Below are positions 1 through 10,899 of a stretch of DNA of 64,000 nt, one piece after another. The stretch covers positions 191,001 through 255,000 of the forward strand of contig NC_009412.2 in assembly GCF_000002875.2 (NCBI RefSeq), read 5' to 3'. The DNA is from Leishmania infantum JPCM5 (lineage: Eukaryota > Euglenozoa > Kinetoplastea > Trypanosomatida > Trypanosomatidae). The notes under the pieces were generated by a model. The model was not told where the DNA came from, ran no database searches, and saw nothing but the letters and a program-made list of their open reading frames with translations. The position numbers and the translations under genes were made by a program. How positions within the stretch are numbered: position 1 is the first letter of the stretch; every line of letters begins with the position of its first letter.

Positions 1-1796
1 TTCAGCTGCCGTATCTGGGCAGCTTGGGAGCGCAAAGACGTTAAGGTTGTCAATGAAAAAGAGTCGGCAGCCGCATCCTGCGGAACTTGTACGCCAACTT
101 CGTTCAAAATCGGGAGCACGTCTCGCTGCAGCGCCGCCGCCACGGCCGCCCTGGCTTCATCGATCTGCTGGCGCATCAACACTAGATCCTGCTGCTGGCG
201 CTCCAGCAGCTTCTGCTGCATCATCTCCTCACGCAGTTGAGCCACGGTACTATTCTGCTCCTCTAGCTCCATGAGAATGCGCTGGCTTTGGTGCTCCCCG
301 TCACCTTTCTTCCGCAACTCTTCGGCGGCAGCGACACGCTGCTGCAGCTCCTCCACCTCCACCTGAACCTGGCGCAGCTTCGTGCGGCACCCATCCCCGC
401 CAAGTGCCGCGATGGCAGCGGCGTTCTCCTTGATGCGGCGTCTCACATTCTCCACGGCGTGCTCGCGCACCTCTATCTCTTTCTTGCACCCATCCACGAC
501 GCGGGAGCCGCCCTGCACGCCGTCCTCCGCGTCTCGAATGTGCTGCTGAACACTCTCTGAGGCAGCGCGAGCACGCTGACGCTCCGCCGCCACGGCGTCC
601 TCCGCCTTTTGGAGAAGACGGTGCAGACTGCGCTCGTCGATGTTGCCCTCACTCAGAACGTACTCGTTAGACAGGTGCTGGATAAGCTCACGAAGCTGCG
701 CCACGTTTTGCTTGTGCAGCTGCGCCTCACGCTCCAGCAGCTGAACGTTCGAGCGGCACTTGTACATCTCCTCCTCTTGAGCGCGTCGCCGCGCGGTGGC
801 CGCATCGTAGCGCTTGGTGTCGTGCACGAGACCCTCTTCAAGCTGCTGCATCTGCGCGGTGAAGCTGCCGCGCATCTCGAGCAGATCGTCTAGCGTCTGG
901 CTTGTGGCTGGCACACCCATCCGGCGCACCGCCTCGCGACGCTCTTCGAGACGCCCGTTCGTGACCGCCACCTCACGCTGCAATGTCTCGATCTGCTCCT
1001 CCACCGTACGCAGCTCCTCACGCGCTTGGCGCAGGCCCCGTAGCTCTGGCTCGATGCCGATGCTGCGGCCCTGAATGGCCTTCACAACGCTTTCCTTCTG
1101 CGCTATTTGCTGCTCCAGCTGCTTTGCTTGCTCGCGGTGCTCTCGAAGCGCCATCAGACTCGCCTCGTGCTCTTTCAGCTGGCGGCGAAACTCCTTGCTG
1201 TTATCGCGGAGCCGGTCCAGTGCGAGGACGTACCGAGTCGCGGCGAAGATGTCGTCGAAGATTCGCTTCACATCCTTCGGTGGTCCCAGTGGCCAGTTGG
1301 ACTCCTCCTGGTGACAAAAAATGACGTGCTCCAGCACAGCTGGCGACACGCCGAGCATCTCCGGCACGACACGGTCGACATCGCTGGAGCGGTACGTGCT
1401 CGAGATCACCTCCCCGGTGGCCAAGTCCTGGAAAGCGACGGTATTGTCCAGTGTTGTAAAAGTGACACGGTGCGCGCTGCGTGTGGCCTGAAAGGAGCGG
1501 ATGACCTGCATCAGCTTACCACCCTTGCCGGTGAATATCAGTCGAATCTGCGCTTTCACCTCTGTTTCGCCAACAACCTTGGGATCATACACAAAGGAGC
1601 CCTTCTCGGTCCCAGTGCCGGGAGGCATGGTCCCCGTGCACGCGTTCAGCAGCGCCTCGATGATGGTGGTTTTGCCAGCACCATTCTTGCCGAGAATGAC
1701 CGTCAACGGCTTCTGGAACTGAATGAACTGCTGATTCGCCGGGTTGGGGTCGAAGCTGCGCACGCCACAGAGCTGCAACTTCTCGATGCTCGTCAT
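1..1796 (-). CDS. RAD50: RAD50 DNA double-strand break repair ATPase, N-terminal part (3' end outside window)
   Basis: RAD50 is the SMC-like ATPase of the MRE11-RAD50 complex, which holds and processes DNA ends in the nucleus. The ATG at 1796 opens a frame with no stop down to the window edge, giving 598 residues; the family is usually about 1300, so the zinc hook, second coiled-coil arm and C-terminal ATPase lobe lie outside. The protein starts MTSIEKLQLCGVRSF, a typical RAD50 opening. The Walker A motif GKNGAGKTT is at residues 36-44. The Q-loop region VIFCHQEESNWPL starts at residue 158, with H162 and Q163 as in other RAD50 proteins. From about residue 190 on, the sequence is rich in E, Q, R and L and looks like the ascending coiled coil. 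A pyrimidine tract and CTAG lie 3 bases upstream of the ATG, which supports this start. Last gene of the window in transcription order, after RPS26. Confidence 0.95.
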   Translation of the reverse strand, partial: MTSIEKLQLCGVRSFDPNPANQQFIQFQKPLTVILGKNGAGKTTIIEALLNACTGTMPPGTGTEKGSFVYDPKVVGETEVKAQIRLIFTGKGGKLMQVIRSFQATRSAHRVTFTTLDNTVAFQDLATGEVISSTYRSSDVDRVVPEMLGVSPAVLEHVIFCHQEESNWPLGPPKDVKRIFDDIFAATRYVLALDRLRDNSKEFRRQLKEHEASLMALREHREQAKQLEQQIAQKESVVKAIQGRSIGIEPELRGLRQAREELRTVEEQIETLQREVAVTNGRLEERREAVRRMGVPATSQTLDDLLEMRGSFTAQMQQLEEGLVHDTKRYDAATARRRAQEEEMYKCRSNVQLLEREAQLHKQNVAQLRELIQHLSNEYVLSEGNIDERSLHRLLQKAEDAVAAERQRARAASESVQQHIRDAEDGVQGGSRVVDGCKKEIEVREHAVENVRRRIKENAAAIAALGGDGCRTKLRQVQVEVEELQQRVAAAEELRKKGDGEHQSQRILMELEEQNSTVAQLREEMMQQKLLERQQQDLVLMRQQIDEARAAVAAALQRDVLPILNEVGVQVPQDAAADSFSLTTLTSLRSQAAQIRQL

Positions 1797-1799
1797 CAC

Positions 1800-1831
1800 C
1801 TAGATGCAAAGGAAAACAAAAAAGAAACGCA
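1800..1831 (-). promoter_or_regulatory. Putative trans-splice acceptor of RAD50
   Basis: On the minus strand a T/C-rich run of about 25 bases ends in CATCTAG, followed by GTG and then the ATG of RAD50. If this AG is used, the 5' UTR is only 3 nucleotides. A second pyrimidine run ending in CTAG lies near 1910 and could be the real site, giving a UTR of about 110 nucleotides. Confidence 0.5.
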
Positions 1832-2801
1832 GTGAAGGGGTGTCGCGCACGCGTCTTCGCGGCAGCGTCGTTCTTCGCTTCTCCGCCTCTCCTCCAGGAG
1901 CAGATATCTAGAAGAAAAATGTATGGTAGTGCAATTTTTATTGGTGTAGGTGTGCCTGCATGCGTACGTGTATTTGTCTGTAGGGGCGTTGGAGGCACCG
2001 ACAAGTGCTTCCGCGTTTGGCGGTGCGCGCAGCTTCCGTGACGCGTTCGCTGCTCTCTTTTTCTGCAGCTGCTGCGGTTGTCCAATGAAGGAGAGCTGAC
2101 GGAAAAGGGATGCCGATTCTCTGAGAATTTTGTGGTTACGGAGGTGTGTGCGTGAGAGAGTGAGAGAAACAAGCTTGACGCAGCACGCACGGAGGAAGTC
2201 ACAAGAACACCAATTCCTCAATATACGGCAACGCACGTGTGTCTTCGGCCAAGAAACTTGCACCGGTGGCGAAAGGTATAGCCTGTCGGAAAGGACCAGC
2301 CTCGTCCCCGACACGATCCGCGTGCATGCACCCCCCAGCAACCGTGTCTTCCCTGACTCCACGGAGACATTCCTCGTCACCAAACTCTCGCACGAGCGAC
2401 ACATCGCCATCGCTGACGAGGAGCGACCGCACGCGAGCGCACGCATTCTTCTTCGTTTTCGCTGTCTGCGTATTTCGGATTTTCGCTGAATAAATGAGGC
2501 TGGTGGAAAATGAAACGAAAAAAAAAACATACGAAGACGAACACTCGCATGCACGCACACGATCCGTTTGTGCAAGAAATAACACAGGCGACAGGGAGGG
2601 GAAGGGAGTGTCAACGTGAACAGAGAGACATTGGAGGGAGAGGGAGGGGGTGGGAAGGAAGAGAACGGCCAGATGTCCTTGCCGCCCCTTCAGCACAGCA
2701 GTGCTCCTCGGCTTCGCGTCCTCTCAACAACCACTCGTACGCCGTCTTTCATCCGTTCAGTGGGAAGAGCTCACGCACTTCGTCACTCTTAACTAGTTCT
2801 T
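1832..2801. other. Spacer between RPS26 and RAD50
   Basis: No supported gene. It should hold the 3' UTR of RPS26 and the RAD50 trans-splicing signals. A run of A at about 2518-2527 is a T tract on the coding strand, and the region 2600-2670 is purine-rich. The open frames here are low-complexity Ser/Arg/Leu strings without recognisable domains. Confidence 0.6.
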
Positions 2802-3140
2802 TCATTTCTTGCCGGCAGGGCGGAACGGCACCTTCCTTGTGTAGCGTATCTTGCGGTTTCCGACCGGGCGAGCGCGCACGGTGCGGCTGTGGATAGCGCA
2901 CGCTATGCAGAAGCGCTGCTTCATGTACAGCTTCGGCATCGGGAAGTTTGCACCGTACACCGGCGACGCCTCCGCCACATCGCGAGCGGAAGCGGCATCC
3001 AGCATGCGGCGCACCACAAAGCGGCCGACGGCCTTGTCCTTCGGGGTCAGACGACCGCAGTTGAAGCAGTGGATCGGCTTGACGCGACCGCGACTGTGAG
3101 CGGGCTTCGAACGTCCGTGGTTGCGGCGCTTGGTCGTCAT
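2802..3140 (-). CDS. RPS26: 40S ribosomal protein S26 (eS26)
   Basis: This 112-residue protein is eS26, a eukaryote-specific component of the small ribosomal subunit near the mRNA exit channel. It starts MTTKRRNHGRSKPAHSRGRV, which closely follows the family's N-terminus. The zinc-binding cysteines are visible as CFNC at residues 25-28 and CIAC at 78-81. The basic C-terminus ends FRPAGKK, and the length fits the family (about 100-119 residues). The ATG at 3140 is chosen because the longer upstream frame is low complexity and a pyrimidine tract with AG abuts this ATG. It lies between RAD51 and RAD50 on the same strand. Confidence 0.97.
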   Translation of the reverse strand: MTTKRRNHGRSKPAHSRGRVKPIHCFNCGRLTPKDKAVGRFVVRRMLDAASARDVAEASPVYGANFPMPKLYMKQRFCIACAIHSRTVRARPVGNRKIRYTRKVPFRPAGKK

Positions 3141-3179
3141 CTGCTCGAGGGGGCCGGAAGCGGAGAAAAAGAAAGAGGA
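3141..3179 (-). promoter_or_regulatory. Putative trans-splice acceptor of RPS26
   Basis: On the coding strand the tract TCCTCTTTCTTTTTCTCCGC is followed by CTTCCGGCCCCCTCGAGCAG and then the ATG. The first AG after the tract gives a 5' UTR of 3 nucleotides, the second gives none. Very short leaders are common for ribosomal protein mRNAs of trypanosomatids. Confidence 0.55.
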
Positions 3180-4710
3180 CCTCTTCCTTGATTGGTTATT
3201 TCTGTTCAAGTGTGCGCACATATTCGGGTATATGTATGTGTGTTTGTGTGTTGATGCGTCACCCAAGACAAGGGAAGAGGGCAGCGAGTACAGGAAGCAG
3301 ATGCAATGTGCAGCGAGTGGAGCCGTGAAAAGAGCGAGAACAAGCAGGGCCAGTGCTCGCGTCCGCGCAACCGATTTGGGAATAGGACGCTCGCACATCC
3401 GCGTACACCGAGCGTGTGTTACTCGTGAAACGCGCGAGTGCATCCTTCACCGTCGAGTACATGGTGGGGGACGGCACGAGTGCGGATAGCGAGAAGGAGC
3501 GTGTCGGGAAACAAATTCAGCTAGGGTAAAGGCCACTGGTCATGTGTTGTGCGGCTCCCTTCCCCAAACAAGCACATCTGTGTAGACACCGACCCCAGGT
3601 TCCGGTGACTCGCCGCTTTTTTGTTGCTTTTCTCGTCTTCAATAAGCGTCACCGCCACCCGCACGTCAACGCAAAAAAAAAGTGTTCCTAGCCTGTATGT
3701 CAACGAACAACGCGCAGGAGATGCACGGTCGAGGGAGCGCATATCAGCACACAGCAGGACACGTGGAGAGCCGATAAGGCGAGGGATGGGTTGGCCGTAG
3801 TGCGCAGGCAATATGGGAGGTACTAGGAAAAGGAGTGTGCACCTGTTAGCAGTCACTGATGACCCCTGAGTGCTCGCATGCGTCTCGCTTATCCAGCTCG
3901 CCACTCTCGGCATTCCATCCTCGCCACTTCATATTCACTTCGTCCTGTCACGTGAACCTTGCTCACTATGCGTCCTGTGTAGGCCCCTTCATACCCCTCC
4001 CCTCTCCTCCGGCATCGCATATGGTGCTCCGTGACGACCTCAAACAAAATAGAAAAAAAAAAGAATCCTGCACCCTTCAGCATTCAGGTGCGTGCGTGCG
4101 CGTACGTGTGCGGAGAGCGACCGCCCTTGTCCTCCTTTCTTCCCTTGTCACCACGTGTTCCCAAATCAAGAGAAAGGAGACAAGGACCAACGACGCCAGA
4201 AGGCATACTCGCATCACTTCTCCTCGAAGCACACGCGCGGGGAAGCGGCCTTTAATGCACTCCGCACCGATCGACACGCAAAAGGAGAAGAAGAGAGGAG
4301 GGAAGGACGCAGGTGATGCAGCGGGGAGAAGAACGGCAAAACACGAAAATAAAATGGAAATGCAGACGGGAAGAACGAGAACACAAAGGCATCATAAGTC
4401 CACGTACACCGAGAGACACACGCGCACACCAAAGAGAACTTGTCAGGACTTAAAACGGAGAACGCCACAGCATCTTCACTCCTCACAGGAAAAGCGCGCT
4501 TACACACACAAGCGAACACGGTGGCGCTGTCGGTCGTCTAGCGTATGCAAACAGACGAAAGAAAAGGCGTGAAACGTCCAGCGTGACGCACGAGCTGGCC
4601 GAGAAGGGCGTGCGACATTTTTCGATGCGCCCCCGCTAAGGAGAGAGCACATGGTCGCAAAAGTCACAGATGTCGCAGAAGTGCCTGCTTGCCGCGACAT
4701 CCACGGCTCT
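3180..4710. other. Spacer between RAD51 and RPS26
   Basis: No supported gene in 1.5 kb. It carries A runs at about 3672-3680 and 4051-4061, which are T tracts on the coding strand. Region 4260-4480 is rich in AC and AG strings. The longest open frames on either strand are Arg/Ser/Thr-rich and show no domain. It should contain the RAD51 3' UTR. Confidence 0.6.
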
Positions 4711-5841
4711 TCAATCCCGAGCGTCACCAACGCCATCATCGTAGATGCCAAAGATCGCCTCAGCCTCGGCCAGGCACGGAGAGTCGTACACCTTGATGAT
4801 GCGCTGCTCGCCGCGACCCTTGCGCAGGCTAAGCCGCGTCGTCGAGGCGTGGGCCATAATGTGGCCTCCAATCGGCTTCTTAGAGTCCGCCTGGAACATC
4901 TGCGCGGAGCCGTCCACGTTGGCTACTACTTGGTTCGTCACAACCACTGCCACTCCGTACTCCTCGGCGAGGTTGTGCAGCGAGCGCAAGAATTTGCCGA
5001 GGTGCATCTGCCGCGCCGCGAGCTCGTTGCGGCCGCTGTAGTCTGTGCGGTAGAGAGCGGTTGCAGAGTCTACGACGATGAGCGCGAAGCGGTTCTCGGC
5101 CATCATGGCAGACGCCTGCAGCAGCAGCTGCTGTTGGTGATCCGTGTTGAAGGCACGCGCACACGCCACGTTAGCGAGCACATCCTCCGGGTCCAGCTTG
5201 TACCGCTCCGCAACGGCAACGAGGCGCTCCGGGCGAAAGGTGCCTTCGGTGTCGATATAGAGCGCCATGCCCTCCGCGCCACCCTGAGAGATGGGCAGCT
5301 GGCACGTCACGCACAGCGTATGGCAGAGCTGTGTCTTGCCCGTGCGGAACTCTCCGAAGAGCTCCGTGATGCTCCCAGTTTCGATGCCGCCGCCGAGTAG
5401 CTTGTCCACCTCACGGCTTCCCGTGGTGACCATAATGATCTCCTTGCGCGCCTCGTGGTAGGCGACCGCGGAAGTGAACCCCATCGGCACCAGCTTGGCG
5501 CACTCCGCCATAATTTTCTCGGCCTTGTTCTCGCTGATCCCCTTCACTGCCAGGATGGCCTTCTTCGGAGCGTAGGCCGCCGACTCGACCGTGTAAAAGC
5601 CGCACTCCATGAGCTTCTTGATATCCGAGCTCGCCACGCCGTAGTTCTCCAAGATCTGGATAACGCGAAAGCCACTTGCGTTCGGCTCAGCCATGTCAGT
5701 GCTCTGCTGCTGCTGCTGCCGAGGCTCCTGCTCTTCATTCTGGAGGGCCTCCTGCGGCTGGCTCTCCACAACCTCAACCTCTTCAGAGGGCCGCGCCGAC
5801 GGACGACCACGGCGACCCTTGGCCTTAGAACGGGTCTGCAT
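4711..5841 (-). CDS. RAD51: RAD51 recombinase
   Basis: RAD51 is the eukaryotic RecA homologue that coats single-stranded DNA and carries out strand exchange in homologous recombination. The 376-residue product has an N-terminal extension of about 50 residues rich in E, P and Q, with a QQQQQ run at 42-46, which makes it longer than human RAD51 (339). The helix-hairpin-helix DNA-binding domain spans about residues 58-121. The ATPase core has Walker A GEFRTGKT at 163-170, [10 protein letters not shown] at 198-207, Walker B LIVVD at 254-258 and the conserved stretch VTNQV at 301-305. M50 (MAEPNASGF) is a possible alternative start, but the ATG at 5841 opens the same frame and is preferred. Downstream in transcription are RPS26 and RAD50. 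Confidence 0.97.
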   Translation of the reverse strand: MQTRSKAKGRRGRPSARPSEEVEVVESQPQEALQNEEQEPRQQQQQSTDMAEPNASGFRVIQILENYGVASSDIKKLMECGFYTVESAAYAPKKAILAVKGISENKAEKIMAECAKLVPMGFTSAVAYHEARKEIIMVTTGSREVDKLLGGGIETGSITELFGEFRTGKTQLCHTLCVTCQLPISQGGAEGMALYIDTEGTFRPERLVAVAERYKLDPEDVLANVACARAFNTDHQQQLLLQASAMMAENRFALIVVDSATALYRTDYSGRNELAARQMHLGKFLRSLHNLAEEYGVAVVVTNQVVANVDGSAQMFQADSKKPIGGHIMAHASTTRLSLRKGRGEQRIIKVYDSPCLAEAEAIFGIYDDGVGDARD

Positions 5842-8800
5842 TTCGGGCAGAGAACGAAAAAGAAGGTTCTAGTGCCGGCGTAAGACCCGGCGCGAGTGCT
5901 GCGCAGCAGACAGCAGTCGAATGCCGGGCGAGGTAAAAAGGCGTCTGTGTGGCACTCAATAAAAAAAAGGCGGAGGAGACGCTAGTGCAGTACGGTGCCA
6001 GCGCAAGTCGAGGAGAAGGTAGGAGCAGCGATCAGCCAGCAGTGCCCGCAGTAGAATCGCAGAGCACAGTGCGCAAGCCGAGACACACGCACAGATACCA
6101 AAAAAAAACGAAAAAGGCGGTTCCGTGGCAACAGCCGCCTGGGTGGGCAAGAGCGTGAAATGCAGAGGATACACGAAGGAAGAGGAGGCGAAGGGGCGCG
6201 AACGGGCTGATGGCAGTCAGGCGTGCAGCACAGCGTCGATGTGCAGTTATGCGTCAAGAGGGTGCGGGTGGGGGTGGGGTATGTCAGTCATAGAGCAAGC
6301 GAGAGAAGAGGGGTGAGTGAATGGCAAGAGGGTGGGTCGGTAGAAGGGCAGTCGGCAGTGAAGCAGAGTATGTAGATGCCGATATGAGTGTGCGCGTGAG
6401 TGTGCGTGCGTCAGGACAAGGCGTGATCACTGTGCGTTGACGAGAAAGCTGGGTGTGTCTGAGTGCGTGAGCTTGAGCTGCGGTTTGGATGGGGCGCAGA
6501 GATGGGCGCAATCGTGAGCACAGCTGAAGATGACGTGACTGAGTTGCCTTGCGCACTCTCGCCACCTCTTCTCGTTTCCTTTGTTTGCTGTTGTTCTTTT
6601 TTTTTTGGGGGGGGGGGTCGGCGTTCCTGCTGAATGAGTGGGAAGAGATTTTCTCTGAGAAGTGCATCTAGTGTGTAATGTGTTCCTCTGCGCCCCGTCG
6701 AAAGACCGCGCTTCGTCTGGGCTACAGTTGCGGGGGCGGCGGTAGTTGCTGCTTTATTTACGTCCTCCGTAGAAGTACACGTTGAGTGGTGGACGACGTA
6801 TGCCCTCGAGGAAAAGAAGGTGGCGGTGTGGGCCCCGCTCCGCAACGGGCCTTGATATCGAAAAGACAGCCTCTGTGTTTTGGCTGAAGTGCGATCGGCG
6901 CGCGAGGTGTGTCGCACAAGTAGTCGCAGGTTTGAGTTCAGTTGAAATTTTCTATTCTTTCTTTGTGTGTGCGTGTTAAACAGGAAGTGCGACGAGTGCC
7001 GTGTTGCCTGAAGCGAGAATTGACTAGTGAGTGTTCGTGACCGACCGCACGGATGAAAAAGAGGTACCGCTATGCTGCGGCAAGGTGAGGAGGCGGAGTT
7101 TGGCGAAGGCGCTAATGAGTAGAGCACGGAAAGTATGCCCAAGGGGAGAGAGTCGCGGGCGGCCACTCAGAGCGCCACCCTTACAACCCGCCTCCACACA
7201 CACGTCCAGCAATCATAGGACACAAGAATGGTACGTCGACACATAGCTTGGATTCACCGCTTACGCAGCAGTCCCATAGCCCAGGCCACTCGAGTTGGTT
7301 TGAGTCCGCTCGATGACATATAGAGGATGCAATGCCTGTCTCGTCGGCGAGTGGCCGCACTTTATCTCCGCGTTGGTTGGTGTGTATTCGTTTGTTTCAC
7401 TGCTCGTGACCGCCGTCGTTCAGTGAATGCGCAAACACCGCGAAGCCAGAGTCAACACGGCCCTCCGCACGTCCCTCCTTGAATCACCGCTGCCACCCCG
7501 CCCTCTCCACACGGATGGCGCATGGTCAGGCAGCGCAGCAGTGAGAAGAAACGCGGTCCGAGCTGAAGAGAACGGAGTGCGAGGAAGACGCAAGCGTGAT
7601 GCGGATGGCCAAGGGGTAGACGCATACCGCACACGCAACAGAAGATGATACGCGGCAATAGTGCCGCGCACCAACAGATGGAAGAAAACGAGTGTGGAAT
7701 GATGTCAGTCGCCGCACAAGTGCATTCTCACTATTTGCGCAGCTTTTCCCTTCGACCATGACGAACAACTTGCGACGACCCGTCGCTCGGTGCCACGACC
7801 ACCTCTCGCGACGTGCTGCGATCTTTTCCGCTCTCCGTCTCTCTCCCTTACTCCCTCGATGTGTAAGTGCGTGTGTGTCTGTGTGACTCACCGTCTTTCT
7901 CTCTGCACGCGTCCAAACAGAAAAGGGGGTGAAGCGAGTAGAGAAGTCTGTCAAAGTACAGTACAACACTTCCTCGTCTGCATTGCTGCTGCTGTTGTTG
8001 GTCCGACACTCCTTTTTCGCTCGTGTGAATCGAGGTGTGTAACTGGCACCAACGAGAGGGGGTGCGGGATCGAGAGACGCATCCTTCTCGCGAATACTAA
8101 TTCCTTTTCTTCTGCGCTGTAGAGGAGCACACGTCGCATCACTGAAAGCGCGCAAGAGTGCAATCACGCGCGCCGAACATAGTTCGAAAAGTAAGTGAGC
8201 ATTACAGGGAGGGAGGGAAGGGTAAGTTGTAGAGTTGTGTACGCTAACCCCCTGGAAGGTGAGGGGGTGGGGGTGGAGAGAGAGACATACAGACACCCGC
8301 ATGCATGTCCATCCCCTGCACACAGAAGCGGAGGAGTGCACACCCAGAAGAAAAAACGTAAGGGCGAAACAAGAGAAGAAGGCTTCGTTACTTTTTGGCA
8401 TGGATGGTGAGTATGTGACATGTAGGCGCTTACGTGTACGCACATGCGATGTTAACAGGGGAACAAGGAGAATAAAAGGAAAGCCATGCCCGTGGGAAAG
8501 CGACACGAAAACGGGAGAGCTCGGAGCAGCAGGGCTAGTGGTGGCGGCGCTGAAGAAAAGGCACCACGGAAAACGTCATTCAGGCCTTTGGTTGGCAGCG
8601 TCGCATGCTTCTCATCCCGGAAATGGCACCCAGCATCCTCCGCATTTTCTCTCCCTCCTCAGCCGCTTTTATTGCCTGAATGAGACCTCCAAGTGCCGAA
8701 GCAGTCCTGCATCCCCCTTCGATGTAAAATGTTCTCAAAATTGTGGCGCCGGCCCTTTCTTCATCGCTACTTTGTCTGTCCGCATTGCCTCGTCCCGCGT

Positions 8801-10899
8801 GTGGCGATAGTGCCCTCCGTTACCGCCACCTCCCCACCCCTCCCCGTCCTCCCTGTGCTAACTGCGCCCCCTTCTTCATGCGTGTCCGCGCAGCTGCCAA
8901 TGGAAAGGGCACCAGGCAGAAGAAACGGCTGCAGGTCATTGTGTAAACATAAAAGACAGCCAGGGAGGTAAGGGGGTGGCAGTGCCCACGCTACAAGCCG
9001 CATGCCTGAAGATCGCATACCCGACACAACGAAGGAGTACGGAGACCCAACGAAAAAAGGCAAGACGAACATGACAAGAGCTCAAATACAGGCACACAAG
9101 CGCCAGAAAGACAACCAGCGGGGCACAGATGCGGCAAGCGTGAACTTCACCGCAGGCAACACATAGGAAGAGCGTTAACATGGACGACCAACGTCCGAAG
9201 ATACACACAGCGGCTTCCCTCTGATACGTGAAAGCCCCGAATACAACCGCGGAAGTACGCGGGCGGCACAAGAAAAAAAGGCGAGCAGAGGCCAGATGTT
9301 TTGCTTGTGTAATGGGCTTGAGCAGATCCTCCTCGACGGCGATAGGGAAGGGGATAGTACAGGCAAGGTGCCTCTGGGGGTCACACCAAAACGAAGAAAT
9401 GGTACAGGGCAGTGGGAGGAGGGGAGGGGGGCAACAAGATGGGAAAGAGCGCCTTGCCATGAGAAAGCAACGACAAAAACGTCAAAACAAGGAGGTATCA
9501 ATGCAGCAGAGGTGACCAGCTGTGCGTATCACAACAGGTTGAGGCTTGTATGGTGCTGTTGCTCTTGTCAAGCTGCTAGGCGCCTCGAATGGCATGGGTG
9601 AGGTGGAGAGCGAAACTGCTGATCATGTGACGAGGAAGCTATGGAGGGGTGGACAGATAAGGCCCACACAAAAAGCGGCAGCGACAGCAAACACTGCGTA
9701 ATTTTTTCTTCTGTGGTCAATGGCAGGTATGATCTGCATCGGCTCTGAGACTGCAGCTCCGTTTTTCCCCTTTCGTTGCTGCTCAGGTGCCTATAAACCG
9801 TGTCGCTGCCAAAAAAAAAAATGTGCTGGCATACGTGCGTGCGCGGTGGCGGAGCTGCGCGTAGAGGCACACATGCAACTTCGACTCGGAGAGGAGGAGA
9901 TCAGAAAAAAAAGTGCGCGCGCTGTCTCCCGTTTGCTTTTTTTCTTTACGTTTAGTACAGTTCTCGCGTGTAGGGTTGCACACATGAACGGCGACTACGA
10001 GCACTGCCTTTCCTCGCCTCATCGCCTGGTTGTGTCGCTCTTTTCACTTCGCGCCCTGCAACGCCCAAAGCAGCCGAGGCACGGAAGGTCGCGCGCCGAG
10101 CGCTGGCAACGAAGAACAGCAAGAGGGCGAAACGCGAAGCGAAAGAAAAAAAAGAGCGTGGCGGAAAAGAAAAAGGCGGACGGCAACCGATGAAGAGGGA
10201 GCGGAGACAGTGTGGTCACTGCATTGATGAGGGTGGGCGTGAACTTGTTTGGGTAGAGTGGACGCGTGATATGAATGGCAGTCGAGTTCGCTATGCGTGC
10301 GCGGTGAAGCCCTGTATGAGAGGTGGCAAAACGAAAAGGCGAGGAAGGGCAGGGGTGAAAGTGGAGAACGCTGCAGGTAGCGTCAGAGATGCGGCTGGGG
10401 AGCTGGGGCGTATCAGACGGGACAGAAAAGGAAGCGGCGTCATGCCCGCTCGCAGCAGCCGCGAGGCAGCTCAAAATGTCACTCTGTATACAGAAAGGAC
10501 ACACACGGAGGATATGCGCTGTGGGTTTGCTTGTTTGGCTTGGTGTCACTGTTGCTGTGGTGGCGCTCTACCACGAGCTGGCGTGCGCGCAAAGAGCGCG
10601 TGTAGGAGCTTCGCACAGTTGCGTGTGCGGTCCACACCCACCCCTTCACTTGGACGACCCCGTCCGGACAGTGAAGTGATCGGGGGAAGAGTGGAGTCAC
10701 AACAGACAGATGCAGAGGGAGCTCCGCAAAGGAGATGCAGTGGATGGCACGCAAGTACTCATGGAGAGGTGAAAACGAGTGGAACCAAAACAGCCAACAA
10801 CAGCAAATAAATATATGAGAGACCCACTTCAAAGGCAGAGCGGAGGCCGCTCATGCATCGCGCCTTTCCGCAACAGAAACGCTCACGTACGCGGCAACG
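5842..10899. other. 5.1-kb spacer without recognised gene
   Basis: This is the longest gene-free stretch in the window. It lies between the RING-type gene and RAD51, so it should hold a long 3' UTR and the RAD51 leader. Open frames up to 326 codons exist on the minus strand (for example 7526-8506), but they are rich in Ser, Arg, Leu and Cys, lack domains and often lack a usable ATG. Features seen are a T10G11 tract at 6597-6617, A runs near 9811-9821 and 10143-10152, and a more mixed-composition stretch at about 8480-9560. I could not identify a retroposon, RNA gene or CDS. Confidence 0.55.
6597..6617 (+). repeat. Homopolymer tract T10G11
   Basis: Ten T are followed directly by eleven G on the plus strand, giving C11A10 on the transcribed strand. 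Such a junction of two homopolymers can slip during replication and is also error-prone in sequencing, so the exact lengths are uncertain. Confidence 0.8.

Noticed and set aside
3859..4572. Plus-strand frame of 237 codons
   Set aside because: Arg/Thr/Lys-rich low-complexity sequence in a spacer, opposite to the transcription direction.
7526..8506. Minus-strand frame of 326 codons in the large spacer
   Set aside because: Ser/Arg/His/Cys-rich without domain, typical of spacer translation in this GC-rich genome.
5842..10899. SIDER retroposon in the long spacer
   Set aside because: Plausible from genome biology, but I could not recognise a signature or define ends from the sequence alone.
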